Shown piece by piece: positions 1 through 8,998 of a DNA stretch of 64,000 nt. The DNA comes from Halorubellus sp. JP-L1 (GTDB taxonomy: Archaea; Halobacteriota; Halobacteria; Halobacteriales; Natrialbaceae). The stretch's first letter is position 1. Every line of letters starts with the position of its first letter. The notes under the pieces were generated by a model. The model saw nothing but the letters and a program-made list of their open reading frames with translations. It searched no databases and was not told where the DNA came from. The stretch is taken from the NCBI RefSeq assembly GCF_011440375.1, contig NZ_JAAOIR010000003.1:305394-369393 (forward strand), written 5' to 3'. Both the position numbers and the translations under genes were made by a program.

Positions 1-1691
1 TCCGCGGTCGCGTCGATACCGCGGGGATTCTCCCTGGCGGCTTCGAGCGCCTGTGGCGGAGCCTCGAACGCCTCCCGTTCCGCGTTGTCGTCCTGGAAGA
101 CGCCGTCGAACACGCCGTTGACGAACTCGAGGACGCCCGGGAGGGTCCGGAAGTTCTCCGCGAGCTCGAATCCCGGCCGGCTCCCCGTTCGGACCGTCAC
201 CGCGAGGTCGTCGTCGACGAGCGACCGCAGCGAGCGCGCGTTCGCACCGACCAAGTCGCCTCTGGTCGCCTCGAAGACGGCAACGTCGGCGCCCCGGAAG
301 CGATAGATCGACTGCTTCTCGTCGCCGACGACGAACACGTTCTCGCCGCTGTAGTAGCCAGCGTCACGCCCCAGGCGAGTGAGTTCGCCGACGATGTCCC
401 ACTGCGAGGGGTCGGTGTCCTGGACCTCGTCGATCATGACGTACTCGAACTGCTCCTGGAGGGCCGCTCGCACCGCACCACTGCCCTCCTCGTCCGCGAG
501 GAGGTGGCGGGTGGTCTGGACGAGGTCCGTGTAGTCGACGAGGTTGCGTGCTCGCTTCTGGGCCTGATAGCGGTCGGCGGCCGTCTCGAACGCGTCCGCG
601 AGTGCGAACACGAGGTGGGCGCTCTGGCGGTCGATCGCGATGTCGATATCGCCGAGTGCGTCCTGCCAGCGTTCGGCGTCGATGGCGTCCACGACCAGTT
701 CGACGGTCTCGCCGATCCGTTCCCGTGCCTCGCCAGAGCCGTTCCACCCGGTCTTCTTCGGGCTGTAGCTCGCGTACCGGTCGCCGTCGCCCTTCGTCAG
801 GACGTCGCTGAGATCGGCGATCAGTCGCCGCCGCCCCGCGGGCGTCCCGGCGCCATCGAACCCGCCACTCGCATCGGATCCGCCGGCCGCGTCGAGTCCG
901 CCGGCCGCGTCGACTCGCTCGACCAAGGCCTCGATCCGCTCGATACTGGTACCGGGGTCGCTCGTCGGCGGATCGGCGACGAACGCCCGGAGCCGATCGA
1001 TGGCGTCGCGCAGTTCGTCGTCGTCGAGGATGGCCCGAGCCTCGTCGTCCGGAAGCGGGTGGAACGCGGCTTCGACGTGGTCGACGTACTCGTCGACCGA
1101 CCGGTCGGGGTCGGCCCAGCGAGCGGCCCACTCGCGGCTGTCGGGGCGCTTCGAGAACAGGTCCGCGAGGACGTTCCGGAGGCCGTGCTCGCTCGTGACG
1201 TTCGCGTCGAGGAGCGTCTCGACGGGCGCGGGCCGATTCGCGACGAGTGTCTCGACGATCTCGGTCTGGAGTTCGCTCCCCTCGACGTCGTCGACGAGGT
1301 CGAACCCCGGCTGGATGCCAGGCGCGTCGAGCGCGTGCTCCTGGAGGACGCGCTGACAGAACGCGTGGAGCGTGTGCACGTAGGCGTCGTCGAGTTCCTC
1401 GAGGACGCGCCGCCACCGCGCGATGTCGGTCTCGTCGTCGGGGTCGGCCGTGGCGATGCGATCGAGGACGCGTTCGCGGATCGACCCGACGAGGTCGCGC
1501 GCCGCGCGCTTCGTGAACGTCGTCACGAGAATCTCGCGCGGCCGCAGGTCGGGATTCGCGTCGAGAAGTTCGACGTACCGGAAGGCGAGCTTCGTCGTCT
1601 TCCCGGTGCCGGCACCCGCAATGAGCGGGTAGTTCGCGCGAGTCGTCCCGACCGCGTGGCGCTGTTCGTCCGTCAGATCGCGGCGCTCCAT
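1..1691 (-). CDS. UvrD/AddA-like superfamily 1A helicase, partial (C-terminus outside window)
   Basis: The reading frame is open from the ATG at 1689-1691 to the window edge, about 563 codons. It begins MERRDLTDEQ. A Walker A motif AGAGTGKTT lies near residue 24, a Walker B/motif II DEVQDTDPSQW near 417, and motif III GDEKQSIYRFRGAD near 451. This set is diagnostic of UvrD/Rep/AddA DNA helicases. The start overlaps the stop of the upstream nuclease gene (TGATG), so the two are co-translated and probably form a RecBCD/AddAB-like complex that resects double-strand breaks. The fold and pairing are clear. Whether it carries its own C-terminal nuclease domain cannot be seen because that end lies outside the window. 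Confidence 0.93.
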   Translation of the reverse strand, partial: MERRDLTDEQRHAVGTTRANYPLIAGAGTGKTTKLAFRYVELLDANPDLRPREILVTTFTKRAARDLVGSIRERVLDRIATADPDDETDIARWRRVLEELDDAYVHTLHAFCQRVLQEHALDAPGIQPGFDLVDDVEGSELQTEIVETLVANRPAPVETLLDANVTSEHGLRNVLADLFSKRPDSREWAARWADPDRSVDEYVDHVEAAFHPLPDDEARAILDDDELRDAIDRLRAFVADPPTSDPGTSIERIEALVERVDAAGGLDAAGGSDASGGFDGAGTPAGRRRLIADLSDVLTKGDGDRYASYSPKKTGWNGSGEARERIGETVELVVDAIDAERWQDALGDIDIAIDRQSAHLVFALADAFETAADRYQAQKRARNLVDYTDLVQTTRHLLADEEGSGAVRAALQEQFEYVMIDEVQDTDPSQWDIVGELTRLGRDAGYYSGENVFVVGDEKQSIYRFRGADVAVFEATRGDLVGANARSLRSLVDDDLAVTVRTGSRPGFELAENFRTLPGVLEFVNGVFDGVFQDDNAEREAFEAPPQALEAARENPRGIDATA

Positions 1692-4600
1692 CAGGCGTCA
1701 CCTCCGTCCGGCCCATCGGCGCCCGCGCCCGGGGCTTCGCCCGGAGCGTCGGTGGCCGGATCGTACTCCTCGCCGCGCGCGGCGAGTGGTACGTAGACGT
1801 CCGCGTCCGATCGCTCGTCGATGGCTTCGACGAACGTCCGACGGCGATCCGAGCGCACGTCACAGATCTCGCTGTACTCGCAGTACGAACAGCCGGCGTC
1901 GTCGGGGTCGTTGACCGCGGGATGGAAGTACCCCTGTTCGACGCCGTCGACGATCCGCGAGATGCGGTCCGGAACGACCTCGTCGAGGAACGTCTCGAAC
2001 TGGGTCCTGGTATCGAACCGGGGATGGCTGAAGCGGCGGAGTGCGCTCCCGCCGTGGGCGTGCCAGCCCGCGTCCTCGCCGCTGGCGAGCACCGTCGCGA
2101 AGCTCGAGACGTCGTTCGGGCCCGCGATCTGGTAGTACGTGCCACCGATCGGGTCGTGGTCCGTCTCCACCGCCGCGAGATGGAGGTACACCGGGAGCTG
2201 GAACGCCAGACCGTCGAGGACGTCGCCTTCGCGTGGCGTCCACCCGGTCTTGTAGTCCCGGACGACGAACTCGCCGTCCGCGTCGACGTCGACGCGGTCG
2301 ACCTTCCCGTGGAGGTCGACGCCGTCGACGGTCGCCCGGAGGTACCGTTCGAAGTACGCCGGGCGCGTGGTGAGCGGATCGCCGGACTCCTCGGTCGTTC
2401 CCTGGAGCGTGCACTCTTCCTCGACGAACGCCGCGAGCGTCCCGGTAACGGGCTCCTGGAGGTCCCAGGGATTGTACTGCGGGTTCACGTCCGGACCGGC
2501 GAGTCCCGCGAGGAGGTCGCGCTCCCAGGAGTCCGTGACGACGTCGTCCGCGTCGTCGTCCACCTCGGACAGGACGGATTCGGCGACCTCGAACAGGTGC
2601 GACTCGAGTACGTCGCGATCCCGCAGACTGACATCGACCGGATCGCCCGCTGCCGTCTGGAGGGTCGAGTAGAAGCGATCGAGGATGTCGTGGACGACGG
2701 TCCCACGGTCGGCGCTGGTGGTGTCGTCGTCGTCGCTCTCGAGGTCGAGCAGATAGCTGGCCTTGTGTTTGAACCCGCACTGGGCGTACGTCTCGAGTTC
2801 GCTCGGCGAGATCGAGCCATCGAGGGCCGCGTCGATGCCTGCGACGGTGTCGGGGTCGAGCCAGCCGTTCCGCGGACCCGGCTCGCTCGTCGCTCGCGCA
2901 CTCGCAGTCGCCACGCCGTTCGCGACGGTCTCGCTCCGCGAGTCCGCATCTGCAGCGTTCAGATACGCCGCCAGGACGTCCTCGGTCGCATCCAGCGCGT
3001 CCTCGAGCGCGTCGCGGCCCGCGCCCCCGATGACGCCGAGCGCTCGCCACGCGTCCCCGGAGGAGCCGATTCGCTCGACCCGGTCGTCGTCGCTCGAGAG
3101 ATGACCGTACTCGTCGATCGGCGTGGCGTCGACGGCGGTGTGGTTGCGGAGTTCCTGCAGGAACCCGGCGTCGACGTACTCGCTGCCGTCCTCTCGCGTC
3201 CGTGGCCGACTGAGGGTCGCCGTGTGGGCGTTCGCGACGAGCGTGGCGAGGCGGTGGTCCGCGCGCTGATCGGGGTTCGACCGATCGAAGTCCGCGTGTG
3301 CCTCGTTCAAGCGTCGTGTGAACGCGAGACGACGACCGCCAGAGGGATAGTGCGACTGCGTGAGACCGACGACGAAGACGTGATCGTACGTTCGCTCGCT
3401 GTCACCCAGGACGCCAGTGATCTGGACGCTCTCATCGACCGAACCGCGCGTCGTCGAGACGGTCGCGTTCCCGAACGCGCGACGGAGAGCTGGCACCCAG
3501 TCCGGTCGCGACTCGACCGTCGGCCGCTGCGTGACGACCTCGATCGTTCGCTCGATCGTCTCCCACGCCGCCGCCTCCAGTGGCGTCACGGACTCCGCAT
3601 CGGGAGCCTCGAGCCCGAACGCGCTCGCGAACTCGCGGAGGTCGTCGATCGACCCACTCGAGACCGCGCGCGCTCTCGCACGGACGTCCTCGACGATCGC
3701 CGCAGCCTCGTCCTCGAGCGCCGCCGATTCGACGGAGTCGTCCGCCGCCTCGAGGGCCTCGCCGAGGTCGCTCGCTCGAATCGCCGTCTCGAATCCAGCG
3801 AGCTCCGTGCAGGGACTACTGAGGAATGCAGCAAGTGCGGAGTCGTCCGCCGGCTCAGCCAGGAGATCGAGCAGGTCGAAGAACGCCGCACCCGGTCGCG
3901 TCCCGTCGAGGTCCCGCTCTCGACTGACGCGAACCGGTACCCCTCGATCGCTCGCTGCCGCGGCGAGGTGCTCGACGTACGCGCTCTCGTCCGTAACGAC
4001 CACTCCCACGTCCGCCGGTTCGACGTCGTCCTCGGTCAGTACCGACTGCACTCGCCGCATGACGTGTCGAGCCTCGTGGGCGACGTCCATCGGAGCGACC
4101 AGGTCGAGTTCCCCACCGACCGAAACCCGCTCCTCGGGAACCGGCTGATAGAACCGCCGGAACGCAGCCTCGTCGATCGCCGTCGCGGTCTCGGCGTCGT
4201 CGTGGACTGCGTGCGGTGTCAGGTCCAGCCCCGTGGTGTACGTCTCCCAGAGATGTCGGAGCGTGCGATCGATGCCCGCTGGCGCGCCCTCCGTGAACCG
4301 CGGAACGATCGCGTACGTCGGAACCGCTTCGGTGAGCCACTCGAGAACGCCGATCTCCACGGGCGACAGGCGAGAGAACTGACCGACGACGACGACGTCG
4401 ACGTACGAGAGATAGTCGCTGGAATCCTCGGCCACGACGCGAGCGTATCGTTCGGATCGCAGCGACCGTTCGACGCCATCGGCGAACGACGCCCGAGCGA
4501 CGTCGAACTCGGCCTTCAGCGACGCGAGATTCGTCGCCAGATCCGGAAGTGCCTCGTCCGCGAGACGATCCGCGATCTCCTCCGCAGTGTGGAGACCGGC

Positions 4601-5005
4601 GAATTCCGTCAGCGTGAGCAGGTCGTCGATCTCCCGGAGGTGACCGTTACTCATCGTCACATCTCCCGGCGCGAAGCGATGGTCGGACGCCAGCGCGTGC
4701 AGCGCCGTATCGACGACCTGGCGGTGATGCTCGCGAGTGAAGTACGTCGACCCGCTGGCGGTAACGCTACGGTCGTAGACCTGGTCCACGACGTCGTCCA
4801 GACTGCGGACCGCGAACTGGAGTCCCGTCCCGTGCTCGCACCACTGGTCTCGCAGCCATCCCGCATCCATCCCGTCCGGCGCGAGATAGAGAACGGACTC
4901 GGGCTGCGACCCAGCACGATCCATCGCACGTTCGAACGCCACTTCCCGAAGCAAGTCTGCGTTACTGCCGTAGAGAACAGCGTCAGTCGGTATGCGTGTA
5001 GTCAT
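1691..5005 (-). CDS. AddB-like PD-(D/E)XK exonuclease with probable Fe-S cluster
   Basis: 1104 aa from the ATG at 5005 (MTTRIPTDAV). An in-frame upstream start at 5062 would add 19 basic residues and is less likely. The C-terminal third holds a RecB-family nuclease: GTVVHDILDRFY near residue 768, a core Asp in KVDRVDVD, and DYKTG near 915. One Cys near 741 (QCGFKHK) and three in CSYCEYSEIC near 1037 match the split 4Cys Fe-S arrangement of AddB/Cas4 nucleases. The N-terminal two thirds look like a degenerate helicase fold. It precedes the helicase gene with a 1-base start/stop overlap. It probably acts in end resection; the AddB analogy comes from domain order, not demonstrated function. Confidence 0.9.
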   Translation of the reverse strand: MTTRIPTDAVLYGSNADLLREVAFERAMDRAGSQPESVLYLAPDGMDAGWLRDQWCEHGTGLQFAVRSLDDVVDQVYDRSVTASGSTYFTREHHRQVVDTALHALASDHRFAPGDVTMSNGHLREIDDLLTLTEFAGLHTAEEIADRLADEALPDLATNLASLKAEFDVARASFADGVERSLRSERYARVVAEDSSDYLSYVDVVVVGQFSRLSPVEIGVLEWLTEAVPTYAIVPRFTEGAPAGIDRTLRHLWETYTTGLDLTPHAVHDDAETATAIDEAAFRRFYQPVPEERVSVGGELDLVAPMDVAHEARHVMRRVQSVLTEDDVEPADVGVVVTDESAYVEHLAAAASDRGVPVRVSRERDLDGTRPGAAFFDLLDLLAEPADDSALAAFLSSPCTELAGFETAIRASDLGEALEAADDSVESAALEDEAAAIVEDVRARARAVSSGSIDDLREFASAFGLEAPDAESVTPLEAAAWETIERTIEVVTQRPTVESRPDWVPALRRAFGNATVSTTRGSVDESVQITGVLGDSERTYDHVFVVGLTQSHYPSGGRRLAFTRRLNEAHADFDRSNPDQRADHRLATLVANAHTATLSRPRTREDGSEYVDAGFLQELRNHTAVDATPIDEYGHLSSDDDRVERIGSSGDAWRALGVIGGAGRDALEDALDATEDVLAAYLNAADADSRSETVANGVATASARATSEPGPRNGWLDPDTVAGIDAALDGSISPSELETYAQCGFKHKASYLLDLESDDDDTTSADRGTVVHDILDRFYSTLQTAAGDPVDVSLRDRDVLESHLFEVAESVLSEVDDDADDVVTDSWERDLLAGLAGPDVNPQYNPWDLQEPVTGTLAAFVEEECTLQGTTEESGDPLTTRPAYFERYLRATVDGVDLHGKVDRVDVDADGEFVVRDYKTGWTPREGDVLDGLAFQLPVYLHLAAVETDHDPIGGTYYQIAGPNDVSSFATVLASGEDAGWHAHGGSALRRFSHPRFDTRTQFETFLDEVVPDRISRIVDGVEQGYFHPAVNDPDDAGCSYCEYSEICDVRSDRRRTFVEAIDERSDADVYVPLAARGEEYDPATDAPGEAPGAGADGPDGGDA

Positions 5006-5251
5006 CGTAATCGAATGCGGCTGGTCGAGTCGAAGATGCTGTACGCATCTGGCCGAGACCACTTGAGCCTACCCGCCACGAAGCGATTCGTCGAGGTCGA
5101 TCGAGATCGGTCATGTCCGACTCGATTGCTTCGCGTGAACGAACTGACCCCACCGGCATCGATCTCTCCTCGCGACGATCATGTCCTGGAAGTCTCCTTC
5201 CCCCTCGTCTCGATCGTTCCCAGAATCCTCAGTCGTCGCTCGAACTGGCGT

Positions 5252-5746
5252 TCAGATTTCGGCGTACACGCCACCGGACTTCCCGTCGTCGAGTTCGTAC
5301 ACGGTGAACGAGTCGGCCTTCGTTCCGCCCATTCCCGGCGACCCGGACGGCATCCCGGGCAGCGCGATGCCGTCGATCGACGGCCGTTCGTCGAGTAGCT
5401 GTGCGATGACCTCGAAGGGGACGTGTCCCTCGACGACGTACTCGTCGAGTACCAGCGTGTGACAGCTCTGGGCTTCCGCTGGAACGCCGTGACGGCGCTT
5501 GAGACCCGCCACGTCATCGGTCTCGGTTTCCTCGAGTGTCGTGTCGAGGTGCTCGCGCAGATACGACGCGTACCGGTGACAACAGCCACAGTCCGGTGAA
5601 CTGAACTGCTGTGCGTTCGACACCGCCAGCGTCCCATCGACGTCCCACTCGTCCTCGCTCGACGAGCCCAGACAGCCAGCGATCCCGAGGGCGACCGTCG
5701 ACGCACCGACACCCAGCAGTCCACGACGAGACACGTCTCGGTTCAT
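5252..5746 (-). CDS. DUF411 family metal-binding lipoprotein
   Basis: 164 aa starting MNRDVSRRGLLGVG. A twin-arginine-type signal is followed by a lipobox (GIAGCLGS), so the product is probably exported and lipid-anchored. The mature part has the DUF411 signature: SPDCGCCHRYASYL, SCHTLVLD, VEGHVP, and a C-terminal LPGMPSGSPGMGG. DUF411 proteins are commonly linked to copper handling. The Cys-rich and Met-rich motifs fit a metal site. The same frame stays open for 72 more codons upstream (to 5962) with a possible TM segment, but the signal peptide argues for 5746. A GATAGATACC box at about 5778-5788 could be its TATA element. Confidence 0.88.
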   Translation of the reverse strand: MNRDVSRRGLLGVGASTVALGIAGCLGSSSEDEWDVDGTLAVSNAQQFSSPDCGCCHRYASYLREHLDTTLEETETDDVAGLKRRHGVPAEAQSCHTLVLDEYVVEGHVPFEVIAQLLDERPSIDGIALPGMPSGSPGMGGTKADSFTVYELDDGKSGGVYAEI

Positions 5747-6218
5747 ACGTGAGACGTTCGCCCGCAGGGTATCTATCGACCCCGACCGTTCCTGCGCGCT
5801 GAGAACGGATTCGACCCCGGAGACGGGACCGGCTTTCAGCGGCGAAGTGGTGCCGGTCTTCCCGGCAGCGAGAGTGACATAGCTCGTGAGAGCGCTCGCG
5901 ATGACGACGGTCACGGTCAACAGACCGAGGCGGACGTCCCCAGTGGATACGACGCTTCGCACGGGAGCTTCAATCTGGATGCCAGCGGTCCATCTGGGTA
6001 TTAGTAACGTTCACTTACTTGATCTCTCCTTCCAGGGCGACAGGCCCGGACGTCCCGTCTGCCAGCGAGTACGAGTCCGGTTTCTCCGTCACCGTGCCGG
6101 CGATACATATCGGGCGGCGACGCTTGCCCGTGATCTGTTTCCGAAGGGGGACTTACCGAGCAGCACCGTTCCGGTATGTGATTTATTACAATACCCCGGT
6201 CGTCCTCACTACTGGTTC
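5747..6218. other. 472-bp intergenic region
   Basis: No convincing complete gene. On the minus strand, 5747-5962 continues the frame of the DUF411 gene and could encode about 72 residues with one hydrophobic stretch near its start. This may be a decayed or unrecognised N-terminal extension. The rest is lower in GC and holds the promoter for the small gene at 6219. Confidence 0.5.
6181..6190 (+). promoter_or_regulatory. Putative TATA element for the small ORF/aldehyde dehydrogenase pair
   Basis: ATTTATTACA sits 29-38 bases before the ATG at 6219, close to the haloarchaeal TATA spacing for a leaderless or near-leaderless transcript. Confidence 0.45.
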
Positions 6219-6419
6219 ATGTCGACACATGCCGGACGCCGCTTCGAATATCGAACCGATATCGACCGCAACACCCGCCTCCAGGTGAGCGGAGTGCTGA
6301 ACCAGCCGCTCGACGACCAATCGACGGCTCTCGGCGGGCCCGCCGCCGAGACTGTACGGCTGGCGGCGAACGAATCACAGGATCACGAATCAGGCGCGAC
6401 CCACGAGGGGGACGACTGA
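6219..6419 (+). CDS. Small hypothetical protein upstream of aldehyde dehydrogenase
   Basis: 66 aa from the ATG at 6219, beginning MSTHAGRRFEYRTD. It is hydrophilic with an acidic tail ending HEGDD, and has no Cys or membrane segment. It ends 3 bases before the aldehyde dehydrogenase ATG and has a TATA-like box at the right distance, so it may be the first gene of a two-gene transcript. I recognise no family. It could also be a leader region that happens to be open. Confidence 0.4.
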   Translation: MSTHAGRRFEYRTDIDRNTRLQVSGVLNQPLDDQSTALGGPAAETVRLAANESQDHESGATHEGDD

Positions 6420-6422
6420 CCC

Positions 6423-7913
6423 ATGACATCCGAATCCGAATTCTCCATCGCCGACGACTGGAACGCGTTGTACATCGACGGCGAGTGGGTCGGCACCGAG
6501 GAGTCGATCGCAGTCGAAGATCCGTCGACCCGTGAAACCGTCACGGAGGTACCGGCTGCGACCGAGAGCGACGTCGATGCGGCCTACGACGCCGCTGCGA
6601 GATCACAGTCCGCATGGGCCGAAACGCCACCAATGCGGCGCGAGACGGTGATTCAAGAGTTCGCCCGAGCGCTCGAAACGCACCACGACGAGATCGTCGA
6701 ACTGCTCAAGTCCGAGGTTGGGGGCGGCCAGATCATGGGCGAGACGTCGATGCAGATCGCGCTGGATCACGCTGGAGAAGCGGCGACGTATCCACGCCGC
6801 CTGCAGGGCCAACACAAGGGCTCGAATATCCCGGGGAAGGAGAACGTCGTCGAGCGGGGGCCGGCCGGTGTCGTCACTGCGATCTCCCCGTGGAACTTTC
6901 CGTTGAACCTCTCGTTACGGGCGGTCGCACCGGCCATCGCGACGGGGAACGCGGTCGTCCTGAAGCCCGCGACGAACTCCGCGATTACCGGCGGCCTCCT
7001 GTTCGCGGAACTGTTCGAGGAGGTGGGGCTCCCAGACGGCGTCCTGAACGTCGTCACTGGACACGGGTCGGAGATCGGTGATCGCGTCGCGGGGCACCCC
7101 GAGAGCGACGTCGTCACGTTCACGGGGTCGACGCCAGTCGGACGCGGCGTGGCCGCGACCGCGGCCGAAAATCTCGCCACGCCCGTGATGGAACTCGGGG
7201 GGAACAACGCGCACATCGTTACGGCGAACGCCGATCTCGACGGCGCGATCGACGCCGCGGTCTTCGGGTCGTTCGTCCACCAGGGCCAGGTCTGTATCTC
7301 GATCAACCGTCACGTCGTCCACGAAGACGTCTACGACGACTACGTCGATCGACTCGTCGAGCGTGCGGAGTCGCTCCCGACCGGGAGCGCGCACGACCCC
7401 GATACCGTGGTCGGGCCCGTCATCGACGACTCGCAGCGCGACGAGATGCTCGACTACGTCGAAGAGTCGGTCGACGCCGGCGCGACGCTCGAAACCGGTG
7501 GCGGGACGGTCAGCCTCGACGATGTCGACGATTCGCTTGTGGTGGAACCGACTGTGCTCTCCGACGTGACCAACGACATGCCCGTCGCCTGCTTCGAACA
7601 CTTCGGACCGATCGCACCGGTCGTTCCGTTCTCCGACGTCGACGAAGCAATCGAGATCGCCAACGATACCGAGTACGGGCTCTCCGGTTCCGTCCACGCC
7701 GGCGACGAAGGGACGGGCAAAGCGATCGCCGAACGCATGGACACCGGCCACATCCACGTCAACGACCAACCGATCAACGACGAGGCGCACGTCCCCTTCA
7801 GCGGCATCAACGCCTCCGGCATGGGTGGCTTCAACAGCAACCTGATCCTCGAGGAAATCACCGAGACGAAGTGGATCTCGATACAGCACGAGCCACGCGA
7901 CTATCCCTTCTGA
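6423..7913 (+). CDS. NAD(P)+-dependent aldehyde dehydrogenase
   Basis: 496 aa, normal length for the ALDH superfamily. Visible motifs are SPWNFP (Rossmann/substrate channel), KPA (cofactor), FTGSTPVG, the general-base Glu in MELGGNN near residue 257, and the nucleophile Cys in GQVCISINRH near 291. The C-terminus has the usual PFSGINASGMGG segment. It oxidises an aldehyde to an acid in the cytoplasm. Substrate cannot be inferred; neighbours (DUF411, MBL hydrolase) give no pathway. It is probably co-transcribed with the 66-aa ORF 3 bases upstream. Confidence 0.95.
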   Translation: MTSESEFSIADDWNALYIDGEWVGTEESIAVEDPSTRETVTEVPAATESDVDAAYDAAARSQSAWAETPPMRRETVIQEFARALETHHDEIVELLKSEVGGGQIMGETSMQIALDHAGEAATYPRRLQGQHKGSNIPGKENVVERGPAGVVTAISPWNFPLNLSLRAVAPAIATGNAVVLKPATNSAITGGLLFAELFEEVGLPDGVLNVVTGHGSEIGDRVAGHPESDVVTFTGSTPVGRGVAATAAENLATPVMELGGNNAHIVTANADLDGAIDAAVFGSFVHQGQVCISINRHVVHEDVYDDYVDRLVERAESLPTGSAHDPDTVVGPVIDDSQRDEMLDYVEESVDAGATLETGGGTVSLDDVDDSLVVEPTVLSDVTNDMPVACFEHFGPIAPVVPFSDVDEAIEIANDTEYGLSGSVHAGDEGTGKAIAERMDTGHIHVNDQPINDEAHVPFSGINASGMGGFNSNLILEEITETKWISIQHEPRDYPF

Positions 7914-7970
7914 CCGGCGTCCCAATTCCACTATTCTGCCCGAAGCGTTCTGCGGTCAGAGAGACGCCCG

Positions 7971-8828
7971 CTAGGGAGAGATGGTAAGCCCGTCTTCGGC
8001 GACGAGTACGTCTCCGTCGAACGCTGACTCGGCGTCTCGTCGCATCGACTCGAGATCGCGGTACGGCATCACGTGCGTGAGGACGAGCGTCTCGACGCCA
8101 GCGTCCCGGGCGATCTCCCCCGCATCCGTAGCGTCGCAGTGGTTGGCCGTCAGCGTCGACTGGTTCAGATCTCCTTCTCCCTCCGCGTGCTGTTGCCAGA
8201 CGAACTGCTCGTCCGCGTCCGGCACGCGATCTTCGTCGACCGGGGCGGTGTTGCAGTCCTGCACGAGGACGTCTGCGCCTTCCGCGAACTCGACAAGTGA
8301 CGGTATCTTCCGCGTATCGCCGGAGAAGACGAACGACGAACCCGTTCCGTGTTCGGTGAACCGATACGCGTACGTCTCGATGGAGTGTTCGACCGGGACT
8401 GCGTCGACGTCCCAGCCGTCCATCTGGCGGCTGAGCTCGTCCGTCACGAGTTCGGTCTCGATGTTCGAGATGCCATCGGTCGGGTAGATGTCCTGGCGGT
8501 ACTCGATGTCTTCCGCGTAGACGTCGTACAGCGCGTCGACGAGCCGGTCGGTGCCGTCTGGGCCGTAGACGGTCAGCGATTCTCGGCCGCCATCGGTCCA
8601 GCTCGTGAACGCGAAGTGGAAGAACGACGCGTTGTGATCCAGGTGGTGGTGCGTGAAGAACATCGTCTCGATCTCCCCGAAGGGAATCCCGGCGTCCATG
8701 AGGCCGTAGACGGTCTTGGGCCCACAGTCGATCAGCACGCGTTCGTCGGCGACGTCGACGACGATGCTCGTGCCACCACGCTCGGGAATCGGGATTGGAC
8801 TTCCGGTACCGACGAGGGTGATCTCCAT
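7971..8828 (-). CDS. MBL-fold metallo-hydrolase (ribonuclease Z-like)
   Basis: 285 aa from the ATG at 8828 (MEITLVGTGSP); a start 6 codons upstream at 8846 is less likely. The metal-binding motif FTHHHLDHN, an early LIDCGPKT, SGDTRK and a C-terminal LTHVMPY place it in the RNase Z/arylsulfatase-like branch of the metallo-beta-lactamase superfamily. It is short of the tRNase Z exosite and is not necessarily the tRNA-processing enzyme. It is divergent from the heliorhodopsin gene with a 170-bp shared spacer. Confidence 0.9.
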   Translation of the reverse strand: MEITLVGTGSPIPIPERGGTSIVVDVADERVLIDCGPKTVYGLMDAGIPFGEIETMFFTHHHLDHNASFFHFAFTSWTDGGRESLTVYGPDGTDRLVDALYDVYAEDIEYRQDIYPTDGISNIETELVTDELSRQMDGWDVDAVPVEHSIETYAYRFTEHGTGSSFVFSGDTRKIPSLVEFAEGADVLVQDCNTAPVDEDRVPDADEQFVWQQHAEGEGDLNQSTLTANHCDATDAGEIARDAGVETLVLTHVMPYRDLESMRRDAESAFDGDVLVAEDGLTISP

Positions 8829-8998
8829 GGTCGTTCTACGGGACAAACCCGTTTGTACGTCTCGATGGCGTCCCTCCTATTTGCGTAGCACCTTCGACCC
8901 GTCCTGCCATCCCTCGTCGTTGCGTGCGAAACGCCAGCCTGTCAAATAATGAGTAATGCTACCAAAGGACGATAACGGTCGTCCGCGAAGAGGGTGCC

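Noticed and set aside
364..2145. Long Arg-rich open frames overlapping the helicase and nuclease genes
   Set aside because: They are shadow frames of high-GC coding DNA: basic and low-complexity, against the acidic haloarchaeal pattern, while another frame carries full helicase and nuclease motifs.
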